Assembly: GCA_903929765.1 (NCBI GenBank)
Contig: CAIYVX010000101.1
Span: forward strand, 1-32,430
Direction: 5' to 3'
DNA from: an uncultured Planctomycetia bacterium
GTDB lineage: Bacteria; Planctomycetota; Phycisphaerae; FEN-1346; JAACEH01
DNA: 32,430 bases
Each line of letters begins with the position of its first letter. Position 1 is the first letter of the stretch. This document shows, piece by piece, positions 7,126 to 14,176 of the stretch. Position numbers and translations under genes: made by a program. A model generated the notes under the pieces. The model was not told where the DNA came from and made no database searches. It saw nothing but the letters and a program-made list of their open reading frames with translations.

Positions 7126-9033
7126 CTACTTGCCCTGGACCGGCGCTTCCTCTTTGACTGGCGCCTTTTTCACCTTCGGCTGCTCCACCGGCGCCGGCGG
7201 CAGATTGTCGAGCAACCCGCTCTGCCGCAACCGCTCCCAGAGTACGTCATCGGTCTGGAGCCGTGGCCGCACGGCACAGTCCTCGGCCTCAAGCTTGTCC
7301 ATCAGGCGGCCCACGGCCACATTGTTCGGGGCCACGTTGCGGGCCAGTTTCAGGTTCCAGAGCGTCAGGTTGCGGTCGGAGCCGCTGCCGGATTCCAGGT
7401 AGCGGTCGTAATATTTTTCGGCCTCGCTCAGATGCATGGTCGTCAGCTTTTCGCGCGTGTAGATCGGGAACCGCGCCTTCAGCCCCGTCGTAATCCGGTC
7501 AACTTCGGCCGCGATGCGCCGGCCTTCGGCGTCCGCGACGCCGTCGTCGACGATGTGCGGCGTCAGGAGCACGATAATCTCCCGCCGCTGAATCGAGGAA
7601 TGATCGAAGCGGAACAGGGCGCCCACCACCGGCAACAACCCCAGGCCGGGCACCTGGGCCTTGTTCATGTCCGAGGTGTCGGCAAAAAGCCCGCCGATGA
7701 CGATGGTGTGCCCGTCGCGGACCATGACGTTGCAGGTCACTTCGGTGGTCTGCTCGCTCGGCAGGCCGAGGCTGCTGATCTGCCCGGTCGAAACCGCCGG
7801 GTGAATCTCCATGCGGATCGTCCCGTCGTCGCTGATGAACGGACGGAACTGGAGCTGGGTGCCGGTATCGAGGAACTGGACCGTCTGAACGGTCGTGGTC
7901 TGCGTGGTCGTGGTGGTCTGGTAGCCCAGCCGCGAGCCGACCATGACTTCGGCCCGCTGCTTGTTGAGGGCCAGCACCTTGGGATTGGCCCGGACGTTGA
8001 TGTCGCTGATCGTCTCCAGGGCCTGAATGAAGAGCGAAACGTTGTTCGTGATCACGCCGACCTGGAAGCCCTGCCCCGGCGTGGCGAAACCGGTCGTGCC
8101 GACGCGGCCGAACGGCATCTTGGAAACCCCCGCCGTCGGCGCCGTCCCCGTGGACCCCGGCTGCGGGATGACGGCTTGCGGATTGGTGAGCGGAAAAGCG
8201 ACGGCGGAAGTCTCGTTGAAGTTGATCCCGGCCAGGACGTTCAGATCAACACCCAGCGAGGTGTCGTCGTTGAGTTGCACGTCGAGAATGGTCGCCTCAA
8301 CCAGCACCTGCTTGGGGCGCACGTCCACCTGCTTGATGATCTCGGCGACGCGGGCGACGTTGGCCTCCAGGTCGGTCACGACCAGAACGTCCTGCTGGCT
8401 GTAGCTGTCGCCGCCCACTTCGTCCCCGCCGGAAGGAATGCCCTTCTGCGAACGCGAGGTCACGGCCACGATCCCCATCTTGGACAAGGCCGGCTTGACC
8501 ACTTCCTTGGCCTCGTCGGTGTTGACGTAGTTCAACCGGAAGACGCGCGTCACGACCCTGGCCTCGCTGACCAGCAGGTCGGCCAACTGCTTCTTGGTGT
8601 AAATGTAAATGAAGTTATCGACCCGGCGATAGCCGTAGCCGTTCATCTCCAGCACGGCGGCCAGGGCCTGGTCCAGCGTAACGCCGAAAAGGTCGGCGGT
8701 AACCTTGCCGGAGACGTCCTTGCCGGCCACAAAGTTGACCTTGTTCCGGTCCGACTGCTGATCGTTGATAATCTTCAGCACTGCCGACAGGTCGGCGTCG
8801 CGGACGTGCAGCTCGAGGCGGTCGCTGCCCGGCTCGGCCAACGGCCCTGAGACAATCGTCTCGGCCGCGGCTCGCGGAAACGGCTCGCTGATGAGCGCCG
8901 CCAGGTGGGCCGGTCCACCACCCGCGGGCAGGTTCTGGCCCGCGGGCATGGCCAGATCCGCCGCCTGGACCGTCCAGGCCAGACCCACCAGACACACCAC
9001 CACGATCACGCAAACTATCGTATTAAACTTCAT
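7126..9033 (-). CDS. Outer-membrane secretin (GspD/PilQ family)
   Basis: 635 residues, the ring channel that lets the pilus or substrate cross the outer membrane. A Sec signal peptide (about 1-24, ending VQA) precedes a secretin/TonB short N-terminal domain (72-148), a secretin_N ring domain (163-240), and the beta-barrel secretin domain (about 330-493). The family signature VPGLGLLPVVGALFR is at 461-475. A Thr-rich hairpin (YQTTTTTQTTTVQ, 371-383) lies in the barrel. The C-terminal 110 residues include a helical, TPR-like stretch and a Pro/Lys tail, longer than in most PilQ. The ATG shares the 4-bp ATGA with the preceding PilP-like stop, so the two are translationally coupled. It fits neither GspD nor PilQ clearly; with PilMNO beside it a pilus-type machine is more likely. 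Confidence 0.93.
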   Translation of the reverse strand: MKFNTIVCVIVVVCLVGLAWTVQAADLAMPAGQNLPAGGGPAHLAALISEPFPRAAAETIVSGPLAEPGSDRLELHVRDADLSAVLKIINDQQSDRNKVNFVAGKDVSGKVTADLFGVTLDQALAAVLEMNGYGYRRVDNFIYIYTKKQLADLLVSEARVVTRVFRLNYVNTDEAKEVVKPALSKMGIVAVTSRSQKGIPSGGDEVGGDSYSQQDVLVVTDLEANVARVAEIIKQVDVRPKQVLVEATILDVQLNDDTSLGVDLNVLAGINFNETSAVAFPLTNPQAVIPQPGSTGTAPTAGVSKMPFGRVGTTGFATPGQGFQVGVITNNVSLFIQALETISDINVRANPKVLALNKQRAEVMVGSRLGYQTTTTTQTTTVQTVQFLDTGTQLQFRPFISDDGTIRMEIHPAVSTGQISSLGLPSEQTTEVTCNVMVRDGHTIVIGGLFADTSDMNKAQVPGLGLLPVVGALFRFDHSSIQRREIIVLLTPHIVDDGVADAEGRRIAAEVDRITTGLKARFPIYTREKLTTMHLSEAEKYYDRYLESGSGSDRNLTLWNLKLARNVAPNNVAVGRLMDKLEAEDCAVRPRLQTDDVLWERLRQSGLLDNLPPAPVEQPKVKKAPVKEEAPVQGK

Positions 9034-9743
9034 GGCTTGACCTCCACCACGTATTCCCTGACACTCCCTTTGAACACCACGAACTGCCGGGCCAACTCCC
9101 GACCGCGCGACGACAGCGCCTTGTGGCCGATTTCTCCGACCACCAGCCGACCGCCGATGGTGTCACCTTCGCCATAGACCCCGTCGTCGATGATGACCAG
9201 CGTCCGCCCGCCTCTGACCAATGTCCCGCGAATTTTGAGCGTTTCGACGAAGCTCATCTCTCGGGCCGCCGTTTCCGCCGCCGTGGCCGCGCCGTCGGCG
9301 GCGGGCTTCCCCCCTGGCCCGCCGATCTCACGACCCGCCGTCTTCGGAGCATCCTTCTGCTTCGCGGCCGGAAAATAGGCCGCCAACGGCTCGAACGGAT
9401 TACGCCCGGGCAAATTGATAGCCAAATCCGGCGTCGCCGCCGTTGCTGTTGAAGCCCCCTGAAATGCTGGGGGATGCTGTTGCTGTTCGCCGTTGTTGTT
9501 CGACACCGCCCCGTAGCGTGGCATTACCGAGGCCGGCGCCGCCTGAGCCGTTTGCACCCCGCCACGCCCTTCATTTCGCAGCACGCTCACGCTGATCACC
9601 GTCACCGTCCAGACCGCCAGCGACACCACCGCCAGGCCGGTCACGAACAGCCGCTTCAACATCGGCGACGACGGGCCGGTCGGCTGCGACGGCAATAGCG
9701 AGATCCGGGGACGATTCTTGTTCGTGCTTATGTTCGTATTCAC
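9030..9743 (-). CDS. Inner-membrane PilP/GspC-like connector protein
   Basis: 237 residues. A cytoplasmic N terminus of about 28 residues precedes one membrane segment (about 32-53, LFVTGLAVVSLAVWTVTVIS), a low-complexity Ala/Gln/Pro linker, then NPFEPLAAYFP (115-125). The compact C-terminal domain (165-237) has short beta strands (LKIRGTLV, LVIIDDGVYGEGDTI, EYVVEVKP). This is the layout of GspC homology-region and PilP proteins, which link the PilNO/GspLM inner-membrane frame to the secretin. The assignment rests on architecture and position between pilO and the secretin; primary sequence similarity is too weak to be sure by eye. The start is a GTG overlapping the pilO stop (GTGA). Confidence 0.72.
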   Translation of the reverse strand: MNTNISTNKNRPRISLLPSQPTGPSSPMLKRLFVTGLAVVSLAVWTVTVISVSVLRNEGRGGVQTAQAAPASVMPRYGAVSNNNGEQQQHPPAFQGASTATAATPDLAINLPGRNPFEPLAAYFPAAKQKDAPKTAGREIGGPGGKPAADGAATAAETAAREMSFVETLKIRGTLVRGGRTLVIIDDGVYGEGDTIGGRLVVGEIGHKALSSRGRELARQFVVFKGSVREYVVEVKP

Positions 9744-10345
9744 GATCGCGCCGCCTTTCCCAACCCGGCCGCAGACTTCACGGCCTCCTGGCCGCTCGGG
9801 TTGCTGTGGAAGACCACGATCTTCACCTCCGCGTGCATCGTCCCCTTACCGTCCGGGACCGACGTCAATTTCAGATTCTCGATGCGGCTGACGCGATCCA
9901 ACGCTTCCAGCCGCACCAGCACCCGGAAAACGGCGGCAAACGTGCCCTCAAATTTGATCTCGACCGGCATCTCTGCAAAGCCCGGTCCGACCCGCTCGGC
10001 TTGCGGCACCACCTCGCGCTTGGCTATTGTTTCCGCGGCCAGGGTGTCGGCAACCTGCCGCAGGAACTCGGCGACACGCGGCTCAGCGGGGATGCGGTCC
10101 AGGTCCGCAGCGTATTCCGGTTTCAGCCGGGCCACCCGGTCCACCAGTTCGGGCAATTGCCGGACCTGGGTCATCTTCTCGGCCAGTTCGGCCTGACGCT
10201 GCTGAAGCTTCTGTGTTGCGGCGCGCGCCGCCCGCGAATCCGGCACGTAGACCAGCGCGAGAAAGCAGCCCAGCATCGCCGCGGCCAGCCCGGCCGTCAC
10301 CAACTGACTGCGATCCGGACGCCACAAATTACGGGGATTGTTCAC
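9740..10345 (-). CDS. pilO: PilO-like (GspM-like) alignment protein
   Basis: 201 residues: short cytoplasmic tail, one membrane segment (about 17-33, TAGLAAAMLGCFLALVYV), a coiled-coil (38-85, KLQQRQAELAEKMTQVRQLP) and a ferredoxin-like C-terminal domain. This is the classical PilO topology; PilO pairs with PilN to form the periplasmic frame between PilM and the secretin complex. GTG start within the 4-bp GTGA overlap with the pilN stop. Sequence identity in this family is low, so the call relies on topology and the M-N-O gene order. Confidence 0.82.
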   Translation of the reverse strand: MNNPRNLWRPDRSQLVTAGLAAAMLGCFLALVYVPDSRAARAATQKLQQRQAELAEKMTQVRQLPELVDRVARLKPEYAADLDRIPAEPRVAEFLRQVADTLAAETIAKREVVPQAERVGPGFAEMPVEIKFEGTFAAVFRVLVRLEALDRVSRIENLKLTSVPDGKGTMHAEVKIVVFHSNPSGQEAVKSAAGLGKAARS

Positions 10346-10995
10346 AGTTGTCCCCCTTGCGGCTTGCCGGCCGCCAATTTTTTCTGATCCAGGTGCGCGA
10401 CATTAAATGTCGCTGCGAAGGTCCGCACGTTCCGGTCGTCAATCTGGGCGTCCTTGGAAAAGGCCAGTTCGCCCTTCTGGAACACACCGCTGTCGCTGAG
10501 TCCCTGGAGGAAGCGGGCCAGAGCCAGATCGTCTGCGGCAAAGCCTTCGATTCGCAGCCGGTCGGTCATTTCGATCCCGGCCGGTTTGGTTCCGGCCTTA
10601 CCGCCCGGGGCCGCCGCCGGCAGGTCACGCTTCTCGATCACCAACTCCAGCCGTGACAGAAAAATCTGATCCGGCAGCCGAGACGCGATCTCACGCACCA
10701 GCAGCGTCCGCGGCTCGCCGCACTTCAACTCCTCCACCAGAAGCCGTTGCGACCGGAATTTTTGGAGTTCGCCGTTCTGGTCCGCGATGCGGCGCAGGCC
10801 GACCTCGATGCCGGCCAGTGAGTTTTCCGTGGCGGCGATCTGGGCCGCCAACCGGGCTTGGCCGCTACGCGCGTAGAGCGTCCAGCAGACCATGACCAGG
10901 GCCATGACAACGAACAGCCACACCCGCACGGACCGCAGCCGCAGATGCGTTTGGGCTCGCAGATATTTTTCCGGAAGAAATTCCAGGTCTTTCAT
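10342..10995 (-). CDS. pilN: PilN-like (GspL C-terminal-like) assembly protein
   Basis: 217 residues. The N-terminal segment MKDLEFLPEKYL matches the short PilN cytoplasmic motif (typically INLLP) that inserts into a groove of PilM. One membrane segment follows at about 24-42, then a coiled-coil (48-80), and a fimbrial-assembly type C-terminal domain (about 90-210). The pilM stop is 4 bp upstream and pilO overlaps downstream, giving the canonical M-N-O order. It recruits PilM to the inner membrane and forms a heterodimer with PilO in characterised systems. Confidence 0.85.
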   Translation of the reverse strand: MKDLEFLPEKYLRAQTHLRLRSVRVWLFVVMALVMVCWTLYARSGQARLAAQIAATENSLAGIEVGLRRIADQNGELQKFRSQRLLVEELKCGEPRTLLVREIASRLPDQIFLSRLELVIEKRDLPAAAPGGKAGTKPAGIEMTDRLRIEGFAADDLALARFLQGLSDSGVFQKGELAFSKDAQIDDRNVRTFAATFNVAHLDQKKLAAGKPQGGQL

Positions 10996-10999
10996 ATTT

Positions 11000-12112
11000 T
11001 TAACTCGCTAACCGTCGGCTGCGGCCGTTCAGGAACGCGCCCTTAAGGCTTAGGCCGAAAGCCACGGTCCATTCGCTCAACATGCCGCGCCGGTCCACGT
11101 CCGATCCCAGGTTCGCCGTGTCGAGGCCGCGGAAAGGCTGGCCGATCACGACGGGCAGTCCCAGCCGTTCGCCGAGCAGGGCGGGGATGCTCCCTTCGTG
11201 CGTTTCTCCGCCGACGAAGGTCAAACACTCCGGCCGCGCGCCGCGAAAGGTCACGCTGTGGTAACGCAGACACTTGCTGATTTCTTCGGCCAACTCGTCG
11301 ATTTCCGGCCGCAGAGCGTCGAGTACGGCCTGCCGGGTCGCCGAATCGGTAGTTTCGTCCGCGTTCGAACTGCGGGACAGCTTCAGCCGCAGCGCCGCCG
11401 CCTCTTCCGAGGTCAGGCCCAGCCGCGCCGAAACCGACTCGTTGAACGACACGCCGCCGCGGGACAGGTTTTTGATGAACAGCACGTCCCGCCCACGGGT
11501 TATAACCACCGTCGTAATACCGCCCATGTCGATGAAAACATTGACCTCGTTCTCGTCCGCCTTGCGCCGCAAGTAACGCTCGAAGGTGCGGAACATGGCA
11601 CATTGCGGCACATCGAGCGAAACGGGGTTCAGTTTCATCCGCCGCAGCCGGGCCACATGGGCTTCCAGGGCCTGATTTTCCGCGGCGAACAGAATCACCT
11701 CCAGCCGCTTGTCTTCGCCGTGATGCACTTCGCCGGCCACGAGGTAATTGAGCGTTGCCTCGGCCAGGTTGAACGAAAACTTATTTTTAGCCTCGTCCCG
11801 CACCACCCGTTCCAACTCCTCCGCGTCAACACATGGCACCCGGACGTTGCGGATGGCCACTTCGGCCGCGGCCAGGGCCGAGATGCAGTCGCTGCCGCGG
11901 AACCGGCCGCTCTTCAACTTCTCCGTGATCCGGCCCAGCAGGGCCTCTTCGCGCGCCGCCGCGGTCATCCCCGACAAGTTCGGCAAATCGACCTTGGCGC
12001 AGGCGATGACCGAATATTTAGAGCCGCTGGCGGCCAACTGCACCAGTTTGGCCCGGCTGGCCCCGACGTCGATTCCTATGGGCAACACTTTACGCACGGA
12101 TTTCTTCCTCAC
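11000..12112 (-). CDS. pilM: PilM, actin-like cytoplasmic pilus assembly protein
   Basis: 370 residues. The phosphate-1 motif IGIDVGASRAKLVQL (about 12-26) and the second nucleotide-binding segment VFIDMGGITTVV (about 190-201) define the FtsA/PilM actin-like fold. The C terminus has FVGGETH and a long helix region ending SEWTVAFGLSLKGAFLNG. PilM binds the PilN tail and communicates with the assembly ATPase. Two starts are possible: GTG at 12112, with a weak ribosome binding site, and an in-frame GTG five codons later at 12097, preceded by GAGGAAG at good spacing. The second may be the real one; the longer form is given. It is 8 bp downstream of the GspH-type gene. Confidence 0.92.
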   Translation of the reverse strand: MRKKSVRKVLPIGIDVGASRAKLVQLAASGSKYSVIACAKVDLPNLSGMTAAAREEALLGRITEKLKSGRFRGSDCISALAAAEVAIRNVRVPCVDAEELERVVRDEAKNKFSFNLAEATLNYLVAGEVHHGEDKRLEVILFAAENQALEAHVARLRRMKLNPVSLDVPQCAMFRTFERYLRRKADENEVNVFIDMGGITTVVITRGRDVLFIKNLSRGGVSFNESVSARLGLTSEEAAALRLKLSRSSNADETTDSATRQAVLDALRPEIDELAEEISKCLRYHSVTFRGARPECLTFVGGETHEGSIPALLGERLGLPVVIGQPFRGLDTANLGSDVDRRGMLSEWTVAFGLSLKGAFLNGRSRRLAS

Positions 12113-12120
12113 TGTTTCCG

Positions 12121-12618
12121 TCAGTTCACCGAAACCGCGCCCGTAATCGCCTCCACCGACACCGTCAACGTCGCGGCCTGCGTCGTCAGCACCACCGAGC
12201 CGCTCAAGGTCGGACTCCCGAAACTGTCGAAGGTGATGTACTTCGTCGGGCTGAACGCCGAGTTCACCACCACCTGCGGCGAACTCATTTGGGCCACCAC
12301 CACTTCGTAGGCGTTTCCAGGTTGCAGCGGGTTGGCCAGGGCCACCAGCGAACCGTAATCGCTCAGGTTCTGCCCGTCGGCCAGGACCACCTTGTATTTC
12401 GTCAGCGTCGCGTTGAAGACCAGGGCCGTCTCGGCCTGCCGGGCCAGGGCTGTGGCCTGAGCCGCTTCCAAATCCGCCGTCAGGATCCGCGCGGCGCCGG
12501 CCACCTGGGCACTCTCCGTGCCCGAGGCCGCCGGAACCACCACCGCGGCCACGATCCCGATCAGCACCAGGACCACCAGCAGTTCGAGCAGAGTGAAAGC
12601 TTTTTCTTTTCGGACCAC
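12121..12618 (-). CDS. GspH-type minor pseudopilin
   Basis: 165 residues with a class III prepilin signal: basic leader MVRKEKA, then FTLLELLVVLVLIGIVAAVV. Glu at mature position 5 is present, but the residue before the cleavage point is Ala7 instead of the usual Gly. The N-terminal helix is followed by a GspH-like pattern (AARILTADLEAAQATALARQ) and a beta-rich C terminus. GspH-type subunits sit at the tip of the pseudopilus. The start is a GTG with GGAG 7 nt upstream. A prepilin peptidase is needed for maturation and is not in the window. Confidence 0.85.
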   Translation of the reverse strand: MVRKEKAFTLLELLVVLVLIGIVAAVVVPAASGTESAQVAGAARILTADLEAAQATALARQAETALVFNATLTKYKVVLADGQNLSDYGSLVALANPLQPGNAYEVVVAQMSSPQVVVNSAFSPTKYITFDSFGSPTLSGSVVLTTQAATLTVSVEAITGAVSVN

Positions 12619-12628
12619 GTGACGACTC

Positions 12629-13006
12629 CTACCGTTTTTCGTCCGACTTCCGCACTTCGACCTTGCCAGCCTCGTCCGCCTTGGCCGGCGGATTCCGTTC
12701 CGCCTGACCTGACGCCTCGCTGGTCACCACCGATAGCTTGCCGCTCTTAAGCAATTCGACGAGGGCGTCAAGTTTCTGGTCGATCGCGGCGAGATGTCCG
12801 TTCGACTCGCCCAGCCGGTCGACCATCTGCTGAAACTGCAGGCCCGAGTCCGGCACGCCACCCTGCGGCAGTTGAGTCCCGACGCTGGTCGTAGCCTGGG
12901 CCGAGCTGACCAACTGGCCAGGACGACCGGAATTAGCAGCGGCATAGACGGCCGCTGCGGCAATGATGGTCAAGATTATTTTGATATACGCCAAGTCAGA
13001 CTTCAT
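12629..13006 (-). CDS. Small membrane-anchored coiled-coil protein of unknown function
   Basis: 125 residues. The ATG at 13006 follows GGAGG by about 8 nt; an upstream ATG would add 29 residues with no ribosome binding site. It has an N-terminal hydrophobic helix (about 7-25, YIKIILTIIAAAAVYAAANS) that is either a signal anchor or an uncleaved signal peptide. A Gln/Ser/Gly linker follows, then an amphipathic helix with heptad-like spacing (57-95, including LAAIDQKLDALVELLKSGKL) and a charged Lys/Glu tail. I do not recognise the family. Its position between the pilin and GspH genes suggests an accessory part of the pilus machine, perhaps a periplasmic scaffold. Confidence 0.65.
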   Translation of the reverse strand: MKSDLAYIKIILTIIAAAAVYAAANSGRPGQLVSSAQATTSVGTQLPQGGVPDSGLQFQQMVDRLGESNGHLAAIDQKLDALVELLKSGKLSVVTSEASGQAERNPPAKADEAGKVEVRKSDEKR

Positions 13007-13147
13007 TGTCTTTCCTCCAACCCCTATATCGCCCATTTTCACCCTATAGCCACAAAAAATCGCGGTTTGTTTTTGCGAACATCCGTTAGCCACACCCCGC
13101 GATAGTTTGCGTTACCGTTGAAGCCTGGAGAGCCGGAAACGGCAGTC

Positions 13148-13211
13148 GGCCCCGGGGCTGTCCGACGCAGATAATGGGTCTTCCCCAGAACCTCCGTCGG
13201 ACCCCGTGGCC
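13148..13211 (-). other. Long stem-loop between pilin gene and the rest of the operon
   Basis: A 64-nt hairpin. On the transcribed minus strand GGCCACGGGG (one mismatch) and TCCGACG pair with CGTCGGA and CCCCGGGGCC, with a 3-nt CAG bulge, giving about 16 pairs. An internal TGGG / CCCA helper stem closes the loop. No U-run follows, so it is not an intrinsic terminator. It could protect the pilin mRNA 3' end after processing, or lower expression of downstream genes relative to the pilin. Confidence 0.6.
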
Positions 13212-13272
13212 GACTTTCCAACTCTCCGCCTCCGGGCGATCGTCCCGAAGGAACTTATTTCTCAACAAGTCA

Positions 13273-13290
13273 GGCGGCTGACTCGCCGCC
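13273..13290 (-). other. Short hairpin just after the pilin stop codon
   Basis: Perfect 6-bp GGCGGC / GCCGCC stem with a 6-nt loop, 12 bp past the pilin stop on the transcribed strand. Only a mixed TGACTTGTTG sequence follows, so termination would be partial at best. Together with the larger hairpin at 13148-13211 it could act as an attenuator. Confidence 0.4.
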
Positions 13291-13302
13291 GGGTCGCGAT
13301 TC

Positions 13303-13767
13303 TTACAGAGCGTTCACCTGCGTGCCGTTGGTCGTTAAGACGGTGTCCGGCACATAGCACTGGAACTGACCAGTGTCGCTGTTGTACCACCACCCGTGGG
13401 TCATGACGATGGGAGCCGCCCAGGCGGTCGTCACAATCGTAACGGTGTTGACACCAGTGTACGGATTGGACGGAATCGCCAGCAAATACGGTCCGTACAT
13501 GAACGTCGTGGTGAAGGTGGCATTCGTGGCGCCGGTCGCGTCGGTGTACCCCGTCAGTTGGGCGGTCGACGTCGGATACGCGCCGCCGTGCTGGGCCGCG
13601 TACAACTGGAGCTGCGACCGGAACGTCTGCAGATCCGCCATCACCGCGGAGGAATTGGCGTCGCTCGATGCCGTGCTGAACTGCGGAATCACGACCGAGG
13701 CCAGGATGCCCAGAATGATCACCACGATCAACAACTCGACCAGCGTAAAGCCACGTTTCCTGCTCAT
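13303..13767 (-). CDS. Major pilin / pseudopilin (type IV pilin-like)
   Basis: 154 residues. Canonical prepilin signal: MSRKRG followed by FTLVELLIVVIILGILASVV, cleavage after G6, Glu at mature position 5. The alpha-helical stalk (to about residue 60) leads into a globular domain with HGGAYPTSTAQL, a YGPYLLAIPSNPYTG loop and a GWWYNSDTGQF strand. This resembles the GspG/PilE-like pseudopilins common in planctomycetes. There is a single Cys near the C terminus, so no disulfide-bonded D-loop. The start ATG follows GGGAGGT; a 9-codon longer reading has no ribosome binding site. It is first in the operon, behind its own promoter region, and is separated from the next gene by 296 bp of structured sequence. 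This fits high expression of the major subunit. Confidence 0.92.
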   Translation of the reverse strand: MSRKRGFTLVELLIVVIILGILASVVIPQFSTASSDANSSAVMADLQTFRSQLQLYAAQHGGAYPTSTAQLTGYTDATGATNATFTTTFMYGPYLLAIPSNPYTGVNTVTIVTTAWAAPIVMTHGWWYNSDTGQFQCYVPDTVLTTNGTQVNAL

Positions 13768-13778
13768 AGCAACCTCCC

Positions 13779-13823
13779 GCTCCTTCCGGAGCACTTCGTT
13801 AGGGCCGGCGGAAACCCGCCAGC
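13779..13823 (-). promoter_or_regulatory. Two-hairpin leader of the pilin mRNA
   Basis: On the minus strand, an 8-bp stem GCUGGCGG / CCGCCGGC with loop GUUU (13804-13823) is followed by a 5-bp stem GCUCC / GGAGC with a GGAA loop (13779-13792). The latter stops right at the pilin ribosome binding site GGGAGGT. This could modulate initiation or stability. I compared it with the c-di-GMP-I riboswitch consensus and did not find a convincing match. Confidence 0.45.
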
Positions 13824-13950
13824 TTTACACCCCAGTTCCCGGCGAAAGTACATGCTCTATCGGTCAACATCAGAACCAACTTAATAAAAATTCTATTCAT
13901 CTTGTTTATACATCCCATCTTAACTGCACTGCCGATCAAATATGCCATTC

Positions 13951-13978
13951 AGTATATTATTAGAGATAGCACTGTCAT
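13951..13978 (-). promoter_or_regulatory. Putative sigma-70-type promoter of the pilin operon
   Basis: On the minus strand ATGACA (5/6 to the -35 consensus) and TATACT (5/6 to the -10 consensus) are separated by 16 bp, inside a locally AT-rich stretch. Transcription from here would give a leader of about 175 nt including the two hairpins. No sigma-54 type GG-N10-GC element was seen in this gap. Confidence 0.4.
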
Positions 13979-14176
13979 TTGTGCCTTCACTCGTGTCACA
14001 GGTGTGGTTGTCGGCTCAGAAATGAGCAAAACAGGCGGAGTTTTCAGATAAAAACCACCGCGTGATTAGCGTAACTATCGCTACAGAAATGAGTTAGCGT
14101 TGAATTCACAAAGCTGACGTGAGAAATCTGCAACACGGCGGTGGGATCAGTCAAAAAAACCAATTCCAGCCGTAGG
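13979..14176. other. AT-richer intergenic region between pilin promoter and birA 3' end
   Basis: Together with 13768-13978 this is the longest gene-free stretch (409 bp). It contains the small palindrome GCTCAGAAATGAGC (14014-14027), a direct repeat CAGAAATGAG (14017-14026 and about 14085), and an inverted TAGCG / CGCTA pair near 14067-14083. An A7 run just past the birA stop would be a U7 run in the birA transcript, but I find no strong stem in front of it. No open frame looks coding. Confidence 0.5.

Noticed and set aside
13768-13980. c-di-GMP-I (GEMM) riboswitch upstream of the pilin
   Set aside because: A GGGGTGTAAAGC stretch followed by a GC-rich hairpin and CCCTAA vaguely recalls the second half of the consensus, but the GGCAAACC / GACGCAAAGCC tetraloop-receptor pattern and the first helix are missing. 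Kept only as an unknown structured leader.
13768-14176. Sigma-54 promoter for the pilin gene
   Set aside because: Pilin genes often use one, but no TGGCAC-N5-TTGCA-like element is seen on the minus strand.
14100-14176. Intrinsic terminator for birA
   Set aside because: A U7 run is present on the minus strand about 20 nt past the stop, but no stable stem precedes it.
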